A model generated the notes under the pieces. It was not told the DNA's origin. It did not search any database and saw only the letters and a program-made list of their open reading frames with translations. Positions 7,701 through 14,452 of a stretch of 49,085 nucleotides of DNA are shown one piece after another. The position numbers were made by a program, and so were the translations under genes. Origin of the DNA: an uncultured Pelagibacteraceae bacterium (GTDB taxonomy: Bacteria; Pseudomonadota; Alphaproteobacteria; Pelagibacterales; Pelagibacteraceae); contig CACOQC010000005.1 in the NCBI GenBank assembly GCA_902629215.1, positions 1-49,085 of the forward strand. Direction: 5' to 3'. Each line of letters opens with the position of its first letter. Position 1 is the first letter of the stretch.

Positions 7701-9509
7701 TTGCATTCCCCTTGCTCTAATACCGCCGCCATAAGCTACAAATAAAGTTTTTACTCCTAATGTAGTTCTTAATTGCTCAATTCTTTGAGCTGCAAACCCT
7801 GCTTGACCCTGTGTGCCTGTATTGGTCATCATTCCATCACCAATTACAATTATATAATTTAATTGACAATCTGAGTTTGGATCAAAAGCTTCGTTGTCCC
7901 CTGAAAAGTAATAGTCATGAGCCATTTCTGAAAACGAATTTGCATCTGTTCCCCATTCTACACCAAGACTGGCTAAAATAGGCAAAGTTCTAGCTGCACC
8001 CTCGGAACTTATTCCAACATTTATACATGAATTTTTAGTACACTGATTACTTTTTCCAGTAGTGTGATCTCCTATCCAACCAGAATAATATGTACACATT
8101 GAACCATTGCTATGACACCATGCGCCTCCTCCTGGACGATCACGTCTGCCTAAATTACCCATTCCCGCATTCCAATGACCAAAACCAAAATCTGCACCAG
8201 AAGTCAAAGTACTATCAGTTAGTAAGCTTGAAATTGCTTCTTTGGCACCAGTCCATCTAGTAACATCTCCTCCACCAACTTGATTTTGCCACATGGTATC
8301 TCTATTTGCAGACGTGAATAATGTTGAATTTAATTCATCTACATGTGATTCATTAGAGTAAAGTAGTCGATTACCCACTACCCTTACACCATGTACACCT
8401 CTGCTAATTCTTATACTATCAGCATTCAAGCCACCCGCTGTTCCAGAATTTTTTAAAGAACCACTTGTACCAGCACTAACTCTGACAGGACAATCTCTTG
8501 TGCTTGACCATTCATGTTTATCTATTCTAGTATCATTCCATCTACCACCATAAAAAATATCATCATCATTCTCATCAATATCAAAAACGTCCATATTGGC
8601 AAAACATTGTCTAAATGGATTATTGGTATTTGCTGGAAGTGCATTTACGCCTGCACCGTTAGTGTATCCAAATACCCAGCCACTTTTTGATACATATACT
8701 TCTGATGCATTATCTGTAACTCTAATTCGACCTCCATCCCAAAGTCTTCCATAAAGATCACCTCTTCCTTTACCTCGTCCTTGTATTTGTGCACAAGTTC
8801 CAGCAGTAAAGTTACAAGTAAGCATAAACGCATTTTTATTACCACCTCCACCCATTCCATAAGCATAAATAGCTGGACCACCAGCTTGTGAATTGAAGGC
8901 TATGTCGAAACCTCTAAAATTCCTAATACTATTTCCAGTAATAGCTAATCGACATTTATAATCTTCATCTAAAGCAAAAATATATGGAGCTCTATCTTCG
9001 TTGTGGAATCCAACAAATAATAAGTTTTCCCCACTAATGTTTGTTCCACCAACAGTTACGTTAGAAACATATTGCACCTCATGAAATCGTTTATATGCAC
9101 CAATATTAAAATTTTGAGATATATTTGTGTTTGCTCCAATTCGCCAGTCACATGTAGCTGTGGTTTGACCCCCCGTAAACCACACATCTCTTGTATAACT
9201 TGTGTTGGTAGTTTGTTTTATGCCTGTAAAATTTATTCTTACTCCATCTGAATCAAATAAATATAGTCCTCCCCTTTTTTTGTCTACTGATGACAAGACT
9301 TTATTTCCATTGCCATCTATTGTCATTGAGGAAATTCTCGGATTACCTCCACCAATTTTATTATTCATACTTGCAGAGCTATCTAAGAGTATTAGTATAT
9401 TAGCTGGCACATCACCCTCTCCTGATCCTGGAGGGACCGGCTTAGAGTTTGCTATCTGATTTAAATTCAGAAAAAAAACTAAAACTAAAAAATATTTAAA
9501 AACTCTCAT
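4770..9509 (-). CDS. pilY1: Type IV pilus tip adhesin / assembly protein PilY1
   Basis: About 1579 residues. The ATG at 9509 is preferred over a TTG one codon upstream; it overlaps the preceding stop by one base. A signal peptide (to about residue 22) is followed by a von Willebrand A fold, with the MIDAS start DSSAS at about 43-47. An unusually long insertion (about 75-415) precedes the rest of the VWA, which includes GAKEAI and IIVIGDGMMTN at about 552-562. The PilY1 C-terminal domain then starts with LGDIYHSQ and continues as a propeller (RRNVLYAGSNSGMLHAINA). An acidic loop DYDGDCNITE at about 800-808 could bind calcium, as in Pseudomonas PilY1. PilY1 caps the minor-pilin complex and mediates adhesion and retraction control. 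It is the last gene of the pilus operon. Confidence 0.93.
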   Translation of the reverse strand: MRVFKYFLVLVFFLNLNQIANSKPVPPGSGEGDVPANILILLDSSASMNNKIGGGNPRISSMTIDGNGNKVLSSVDKKRGGLYLFDSDGVRINFTGIKQTTNTSYTRDVWFTGGQTTATCDWRIGANTNISQNFNIGAYKRFHEVQYVSNVTVGGTNISGENLLFVGFHNEDRAPYIFALDEDYKCRLAITGNSIRNFRGFDIAFNSQAGGPAIYAYGMGGGGNKNAFMLTCNFTAGTCAQIQGRGKGRGDLYGRLWDGGRIRVTDNASEVYVSKSGWVFGYTNGAGVNALPANTNNPFRQCFANMDVFDIDENDDDIFYGGRWNDTRIDKHEWSSTRDCPVRVSAGTSGSLKNSGTAGGLNADSIRISRGVHGVRVVGNRLLYSNESHVDELNSTLFTSANRDTMWQNQVGGGDVTRWTGAKEAISSLLTDSTLTSGADFGFGHWNAGMGNLGRRDRPGGGAWCHSNGSMCTYYSGWIGDHTTGKSNQCTKNSCINVGISSEGAARTLPILASLGVEWGTDANSFSEMAHDYYFSGDNEAFDPNSDCQLNYIIVIGDGMMTNTGTQGQAGFAAQRIEQLRTTLGVKTLFVAYGGGIRARGMQLFDNLARIGSCDDANSTDCEPTIVADTPEQLKTQLQSKIRQILAERLSFTAPSITATIQEGGSLYQAQFAYEQFGEWQGTILKKGLNPDGTVEHDADFPGNWDAAEKIKEQSTAAGSSDSRNIWTAMPEVSYIGNWDNFNTDTENLNGINNLFLRLGFRLDDYHNASSHCTGVGSNGTTDELEGLVNFMKGTDYFDYDGDCNITEVRNHVLGDIYHSQLIEIGAPDGSTQFTDNNQEAYFRTINNYQSFMATHNTRRNVLYAGSNSGMLHAINAETGREEWAFIPPFIAGKLPILINDELDGRVDGTKGGTNAIFGVDGSPVVHDVFMKGLTIDGQIEDGKSWHTLLFVPYGRGGAGFSVLDVTNPIVKAGKGPLHMFSVFNDYVNSVVYIADDEGSITEYEYFSSSASIEKSLEAQKADANLSQAIDDDGYDLFADPPVTTTTVQDNIAPCQSNADATSGTFFVDGTNSCYQGTTFTFDDISFPVADGTTIAADQLTVSELIDGEFVPVPFSSARMINGRFEITFADAKTYNPGGGSTVEPANTNNFFIQSSCTVASGLPPTLDYSTLGETWSTPRIVRLPSDVPGEESQRANDKYVAIMGAGLANNNLCAGSSVFAIELDDMSHPARIYGGEINSGPMTIIDTDPNGVTIGNNVIPTANGSNINNAIPTTPIVITPDTAFGIPWRGAMVYVNDREGKITKINLTDSKKNNAQMFDQTTLFRLNASEQNKRYTFFGMDAGVGVDTKDFWLFGGTGDFGKLGDRSALMDNILYGIRDRDYPYFKHLNNVTIPKETDSNFRELAHTGANAAKSIDDLSVCSDVTGDSSGDDCPSSEDGWVIYLNGTSINSDGTVGQGGEASYRKVSAPPTLFKGQVYFPVYEPPPGANRCNIGNAFICASDDECGTNNSHELVKGSAANAGACTFVREGVLSELVIFGDKLYANVAGPSENPDTLYSILAIAGEVLSNKGGWRDTGF

Positions 9510-10027
9510 CAATTTGTTATCTGTAAAATATCACTTTGAATTAAAAAATCTTGGTAATCAGCATTAGTAAGTTCTAATGTTTCGTATATCCCATCAGGCT
9601 CATCTATTTTACCATATATAATAATATTATCACCAAAACTTATATCTATTGCTCCCACCCAATCCTCTTCTTTAGCTTTTTCATCATCTAGCCCAAAATT
9701 ATTTTGAGCAAACTGATAAATTTTATTTGTATTTTTAGCTTCCAAAGCTTCTACTTGAATCCCAATTAGTTTTTTTTCTCTAACATAAACTTTTAAAAAA
9801 GTTTCATCTAAAAGAGGATCATCACATAAATTAGGTGTATCAAATTCAACAAGCACAGTATCGCTTCCATAATCATCTTCTGCAGCTAGAGTAAATAGAT
9901 CATACTTGTCTCCTAATGAAGTAATAGATGTGCCCATATTTTCTTTTACAAAATTACAGGCATTAGAGATAGATGTTAAACTGAAGATTAAAGCAATTAC
10001 AAAATTAATTTTTATAATAAATTTCAT
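9509..10027 (-). CDS. Exported hypothetical protein within the minor pilin operon
   Basis: 172 residues, ATG start. A classical Sec signal peptide lies at about 1-23, ending SNA before CNF. There is no prepilin-type leader, so this is not a pilin. The mature part is acidic, with two cysteines (after the signal and near residue 68). Beta strands alternate with an acidic helix near 105-120. Its TGA shares a base with the pilY1 ATG, which strongly couples the two. It occupies the place where PilE or a PilY1 partner sits in other operons. A periplasmic chaperone or tip subunit working with PilY1 is inferred from position alone; the family is not recognised. Confidence 0.75.
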   Translation of the reverse strand: MKFIIKINFVIALIFSLTSISNACNFVKENMGTSITSLGDKYDLFTLAAEDDYGSDTVLVEFDTPNLCDDPLLDETFLKVYVREKKLIGIQVEALEAKNTNKIYQFAQNNFGLDDEKAKEEDWVGAIDISFGDNIIIYGKIDEPDGIYETLELTNADYQDFLIQSDILQITN

Positions 10028-10100
10028 GTATTAAAAAATTATAACTTTTTCATTAAATTATAAAAATATTTAAAATTGTCCAAACTATCCATTTTGGGTA

Positions 10101-10892
10101 TTAGCTAGATAATATAACTAAGGATTCTAATGGAATCAAGATTTCAGGATCATCAAAATCATCAAGATCAGTTCCTTTTGGCATCAAATACCCACATCCA
10201 TATAATTTATAAGCAGTGCCTTGACGTTGAACATTGGTTGATGTTTTTTTTAAACTAGTGCCTGCTCCTTTAAAAGTTGAACTTCCAACATTGATTGCAA
10301 AATACTCCCATCTATATCTTTGCATATGTTCAATTTCAGCGTTGGATGCACTTTCAGATACAAGGATTGGTTCTATTAGTTCACCAAAATTCCAATTTTC
10401 CTGTTGTACTGCAACAAGAACATTTCCACTATTATCTCTCACTAAATTTCTAAAACTGTTAGAGCATGGAGTACCTCGTAAAGTTTCGATATTTATCGGT
10501 ATGCCTCTTCCAATAGGCCAAGGTGCGCTTGCATCAGTATGCCTTGCAAATCCTCCATTAGCTACCGCTTTTGCTCTTAACTCATCCATGTAATTAGTGT
10601 GAGCTTCCAATTCTTCTTGACTAGCACCAGCACCTGGAGCGGGAAGAGTAGCTTGATCTCTTACTGGATCAACCCATGGACCGATCATTTCATTGATCAA
10701 ATATTTTTCAGCTTCAATTAAAGCATGCTCTGCAACGTAAAAAGTTTGTTGATACTCGTCACTAGTGTTATTACTTTGATGGTCAGTTGAAGAAATAACA
10801 ATCAAGGCCCCACCCATTAAAGACATCACTAATAAAAGCACAAGGGATAAAATAAGTGTAAAACCTTTTTGACTTTTTCTGTTTTTATTCAT
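10101..10892 (-). CDS. pilX: Minor pilin PilX-like
   Basis: 263 residues. A short basic leader (NKNRKSQKG) is followed by the type III signal FTLILSLVLLLVMSLMGGAL, with PilD cleavage expected after Gly10. Position 5 of the mature protein is Leu rather than the conserved Glu, as in PilX and GspK-type pseudopilins that sit at the fibre tip. The globular part is about 220 residues, with cysteines near 142 and 233. The start ATG overlaps the pilW stop by one base (TAATG). Together with the pilV, pilW and fimU-like products it should form the priming tip complex that carries PilY1. Confidence 0.85.
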   Translation of the reverse strand: MNKNRKSQKGFTLILSLVLLLVMSLMGGALIVISSTDHQSNNTSDEYQQTFYVAEHALIEAEKYLINEMIGPWVDPVRDQATLPAPGAGASQEELEAHTNYMDELRAKAVANGGFARHTDASAPWPIGRGIPINIETLRGTPCSNSFRNLVRDNSGNVLVAVQQENWNFGELIEPILVSESASNAEIEHMQRYRWEYFAINVGSSTFKGAGTSLKKTSTNVQRQGTAYKLYGCGYLMPKGTDLDDFDDPEILIPLESLVILSS

Positions 10893-11836
10893 TAAAAAAT
10901 CCTATCATCAACAATATTTCTTGTATGAACAGTCACTACAACGCTATCTCTAAGATATCTATCAGAAAATTTTCTGATCGTTCTTGAAAATCCACTTAAT
11001 TCTCTTTCTTTACCAGCTCGTGCATCAAATCTAAAAAATTCTTTCTCAGATCTAAATGAGATCCTAATGTCTACTGATCTTACTTTGTATAAGTTTTCTC
11101 TTCCTGCTTGAGATGATGGGTTCGGATAAGGCGTAAGTAGTCTTCCCTCTTGATCGAGTGCTATAAATTCCATATCCTCAACATAATCTCTAACTAACTG
11201 AGCATGATAACATTCCGAACAATCATTTGGCCCGACCCAATCTCCCTCTTCTGGCCAACTTGCTGTATTACTAGTTCGTGCTTGCCGCCAACTAATCTTT
11301 GATTTATAGATTGCATATCGAGGATTGCTCCCATCACTATCGGTAACTGGTATTGCGTAATAAGTTACTTTATATCTCTTGTAAGGCTGGAGTGGGTCAA
11401 GTTGATTAAAATCATCATAGACAATATGAATTTTATCACAACATAGATCAGCTGCGTTATGTTTAACCACTGGTGATGGAACAGTATCAATAAGATTATG
11501 ACCTAGAGAATTTGGTATAATAACTACAGGGTCATGACTTTCTGCTATAGATGTTGCACCACCAATAAATTGTAAATAACTTTGTTCGGGATAATCCAAT
11601 GTGTTAGTTCCTAAATAATATTTAAATCCTGACATTCTGACATCTCTTATTAGCAGTTCCACTAAATCTCTTGATGATCTACTAATTTTTGCTTTATCAA
11701 CAACTTGGTTGTAAGTGGTATTTACAATAGAGTAAGTGGTATACATTGCTGCCATCATTAAAGAGGAGACAACAATTCCAATCAAAATTTCAACTAAAGT
11801 AAGTCCCAAAATGTTTTTAATATATTTCTTTTTCAT
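10892..11836 (-). CDS. pilW: Minor pilin PilW-like
   Basis: 314 residues, ATG start. The leader MKKKYIKNILG precedes LTLVEILIGIVVSSLMMAAM, with the conserved Glu at mature position 5. The length fits PilW-type minor pilins, which are larger than the others. The globular domain holds two cysteine pairs (CC near 131 and a CSEC near 205) and a C-terminal strand-rich region (YKVRSVDIRISFRSEKEF). It is encoded 13 bp after the pilV stop. It acts in the inner membrane and then in the pilus tip as part of the assembly-priming complex. Confidence 0.88.
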   Translation of the reverse strand: MKKKYIKNILGLTLVEILIGIVVSSLMMAAMYTTYSIVNTTYNQVVDKAKISRSSRDLVELLIRDVRMSGFKYYLGTNTLDYPEQSYLQFIGGATSIAESHDPVVIIPNSLGHNLIDTVPSPVVKHNAADLCCDKIHIVYDDFNQLDPLQPYKRYKVTYYAIPVTDSDGSNPRYAIYKSKISWRQARTSNTASWPEEGDWVGPNDCSECYHAQLVRDYVEDMEFIALDQEGRLLTPYPNPSSQAGRENLYKVRSVDIRISFRSEKEFFRFDARAGKERELSGFSRTIRKFSDRYLRDSVVVTVHTRNIVDDRIF

Positions 11837-11849
11837 TTAACCACTTGGA

Positions 11850-12539
11850 TCATTCTGTTTTAATTTTATAATCAGACTGGAAATAGAGAAATTTTCTTTT
11901 TCTTCCATCATTTAAAAACATCTCAACTCGGCCTATATAAATGGGTTCATCAAATACAAAATCTTGGTTATGAGTGCAGCTATCCCATCTACATACTGAA
12001 AATATTTCTAAGCTTTTTCTCTCATTATTGCTCTTACATTTTAAAAATCTATTTTCATTAAATATCAGATCCCATTTTGCCTGTTTATTTCTAGGTGCAT
12101 CAATGTTTTGTGTTTCATAAATATTTTCCTGTTTTGAGGAACTAGTTGCTACATTGTTTGTATCTGTTGCATTTGCATTAAGAGTAGACCCACCACAATT
12201 TAAATTAGCTTGCCAAGCATTATTTTCTATGTGCTCAGAGAATTTAACAACTCCACTTGCATCAGCTCCGCTGGCTAATGATATAGATCCATCCGGATTA
12301 TATATAATATCCTCACTATTGGAATTGATGCCAAACAAACTATTTTTACTACCAATAACATCTTCGGCAATCATGCCTGTTAAATAATTTGCTTTAGTTC
12401 GTTCTCCTGAATTATCAATCGACTGAACTGAAAAGTTCGTCATCTGCAATATTGCTATGAAACCAATACCAACTATAGCAGTAGATACCAATGCCTCTAA
12501 AATTGATACACCAGAATTATTGGATCTTTTTTTTTTCAT
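11850..12539 (-). CDS. pilV: Minor pilin PilV-like
   Basis: 229 residues from the ATG at 12539. A TTG four codons upstream would overlap the fimU stop and is less likely. The lysine/arginine-rich leader KKKRSNNSG is followed by VSILEALVSTAIVGIGFIAI, with Glu at mature position 5. Cysteines near residues 115, 168, 182 and 187 could form disulfides. It lies directly behind the fimU-like gene with 1 bp between stop and start. It is expected to be one of the four pseudopilins that nucleate the pilus under PilY1. Confidence 0.86.
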   Translation of the reverse strand: MKKKRSNNSGVSILEALVSTAIVGIGFIAILQMTNFSVQSIDNSGERTKANYLTGMIAEDVIGSKNSLFGINSNSEDIIYNPDGSISLASGADASGVVKFSEHIENNAWQANLNCGGSTLNANATDTNNVATSSSKQENIYETQNIDAPRNKQAKWDLIFNENRFLKCKSNNERKSLEIFSVCRWDSCTHNQDFVFDEPIYIGRVEMFLNDGRKRKFLYFQSDYKIKTE

Positions 12540-12540
12540 A

Positions 12541-13281
12541 TTATTGAGCAACCCATTCTAAATCTCTTTTGTTCCATTTCTCAAGCGTAATATTACCAAA
12601 TCTTGACCATTCAATTGCATATAAATGATCGTGTTCAGTTGTTGGTTGACCCGTTGCAGGATCCACATCACACGCTGTTCTGGTATTAGATCGATTACAA
12701 ATAAATAAAAAATTATCAACAATCATCTCACTACCTAATGCAGAAACAAGTTCGCCATTGCCACTAAACCATTGATCATTTTTGCCAAAACAAACTGCCC
12801 CAATTCCACTTGTCCAAGTTGTGGCAACATCTTCTAAAATTATTTGTCTTACTTCAATTGCATCTAGATCAATAATTCTGTTTCTATCAGGATCAGGATC
12901 ATCAGTCCAATAATCCTCATCTACAATGTTGCATCTATTGTTTATATCAGTCCACCAAGCGTCTGTGCCTCTATTAAGCTTGGTTGCAAGTGTATCCGCA
13001 TCCATTCCTTTTGAAGTTATAATCAAACCTTCATCTGTACCATTTGCTAATGTTCCTTCTTCTATGTCCACTTGAACAAAAGCGTATTGCCCTCTTTGAG
13101 TTTGTGAATATATTCCTTGTATTAGAGATTTAATTTGAATGACTGCACTTCTTGTTTCCCTATCTTTTCGCCATTCATTGAAATTTGGATAACCAACTGC
13201 AGATAGCACTCCAATAATTACAATGACAACAATTAATTCAAGGAGATTAAAACCTTTAATTTTCTCGTCCTGCGCTCGCAT
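12541..13281 (-). CDS. Minor pilin, FimU/GspH-like
   Basis: 246 residues. The leader MRAQDEKIKG is followed by FNLLELIVVIVIIGVLSAVGYPNF, a textbook type III signal with Glu at mature position 5. After the hydrophobic helix comes a GspH-like region (WRKDRETRSAVIQIKSLIQG) typical of FimU. The globular domain contains four cysteines. Its start lies 26 bp inside the end of pilT in another frame, so translation is probably coupled to pilT. It is the first pseudopilin gene of the operon, the usual place for fimU. It could equally be annotated gspH-like; the exact subtype is uncertain. Confidence 0.83.
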   Translation of the reverse strand: MRAQDEKIKGFNLLELIVVIVIIGVLSAVGYPNFNEWRKDRETRSAVIQIKSLIQGIYSQTQRGQYAFVQVDIEEGTLANGTDEGLIITSKGMDADTLATKLNRGTDAWWTDINNRCNIVDEDYWTDDPDPDRNRIIDLDAIEVRQIILEDVATTWTSGIGAVCFGKNDQWFSGNGELVSALGSEMIVDNFLFICNRSNTRTACDVDPATGQPTTEHDHLYAIEWSRFGNITLEKWNKRDLEWVAQ

Positions 13282-14269
13282 CTATCTTTCCTGCTTTTAC
13301 TAAATCTTCTAAAGATTTGGTCATTGTGATCATACCATCTTTTACAGCAGTTTGCATGATGCTTGGAATTTGATGAATTTTAGATTCTCTTATCAAGTTT
13401 TGAATTGGAGGTGTACACTTCATCACTTCAAAAGCACCACAACGGCCTTGACCATCTTTAGTCTTGAGGAGTCTTTGAGTTACTACCATTTTTAAAGAAG
13501 TAGAAATTTGTGCTCGTATTTGCGCTTGTTGCTCTGGCGGAAAGACGTCTATAATTCTGTTAATCGTACTTGGTGCACCACTTGTGTGTAACGTGCCAAA
13601 TACTAAATGTCCTGTTTCAGCAGCAGTCAAAGCAAGTGATACTGTTTCTAAATCTCTCATCTCACCAACTAAAATTACATCAGGATCTTCTCGAAGAGCT
13701 GCTTTTAATGCAGTAGCAAAAGTTTGTGTTTGCTTACCAACCTCTCTATGAGAAACAATGCTCTTTAAATCTTTGTGGATAAACTCGACAGGATCTTCGA
13801 CAGTTATTATATTTGAAGTTCTTGTTTTATTAATTTCATTTACTATTGCTGCAAGCGTTGTAGATTTACCTGAACCAGTGGGACCGGTCACTAACACTAA
13901 ACCTTTGTGCATATCAATTATATCATAAAGCACTGGTGGTAAATCAAATTGATCCATAGTTGGAATTACACTCTCTACTCTTCTTAATACTGCAGCTGGA
14001 CCTTGAATAGTTTTGTAAAAGTTTGCTCTAAATCTAAGTCCACTTAATGTAACTGATGAGTCTAGCTCATGAGTATCTTGAAATCTTTTCATTTCAATTT
14101 CATTGCAATTTGTTGATAATAAGTCCTGAAGGTCTTGAGCTTTAACCATAACATCAGGTATCTTATGAATTTCACCAGTTTGTCTATATGCAAGCGGCCA
14201 GCCAGTTCTTATATGAAAGTCAGAAATTTTTTTATTGTTTTTTGCTAGTTCTTCTAATTTTTCAAACAT
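13256..14269 (-). CDS. pilT: Type IV pilus retraction ATPase PilT
   Basis: 337 residues, ATG start. This is a hexameric cytoplasmic ATPase that depolymerises the pilus. It has an N-terminal PAS-like domain (about 1-100), Walker A GPTGSGKST (129-137), an Asp-box region (TVEDPVEF), Walker B DPDVILVGEMRD (195-206), a His box (ETGHLVFGTLHTS) and the PilT-specific AIRNLIRE-like stretch, here PIQNLIRE. This separates it from PilB and PilU. It is the first gene of the pilus operon in this window. Its promoter should lie in the 183-bp divergent spacer to the outer-membrane protein gene. Confidence 0.95.
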   Translation of the reverse strand: MFEKLEELAKNNKKISDFHIRTGWPLAYRQTGEIHKIPDVMVKAQDLQDLLSTNCNEIEMKRFQDTHELDSSVTLSGLRFRANFYKTIQGPAAVLRRVESVIPTMDQFDLPPVLYDIIDMHKGLVLVTGPTGSGKSTTLAAIVNEINKTRTSNIITVEDPVEFIHKDLKSIVSHREVGKQTQTFATALKAALREDPDVILVGEMRDLETVSLALTAAETGHLVFGTLHTSGAPSTINRIIDVFPPEQQAQIRAQISTSLKMVVTQRLLKTKDGQGRCGAFEVMKCTPPIQNLIRESKIHQIPSIMQTAVKDGMITMTKSLEDLVKAGKIDASAGREN

Positions 14270-14452
14270 AATTATTTTTATCTAGAAATTTAATTAATAA
14301 CAAGATTATACTTTTTTAATAAATCACAAAGGAATTAATTGCCCATATTGGTCTAAAAAATCAATAATTTCTCACCAAATTTAGGCATAATTTTTAATGA
14401 ATTAAATCTATAATCATTTAAAAAAAGCTACAGTTTTTGAAAATTGTAAGAA

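Noticed and set aside
12540-12551. TTG start four codons upstream in pilV
   Set aside because: It would overlap the previous stop, and the ATG at 12539 gives a normal basic prepilin leader.
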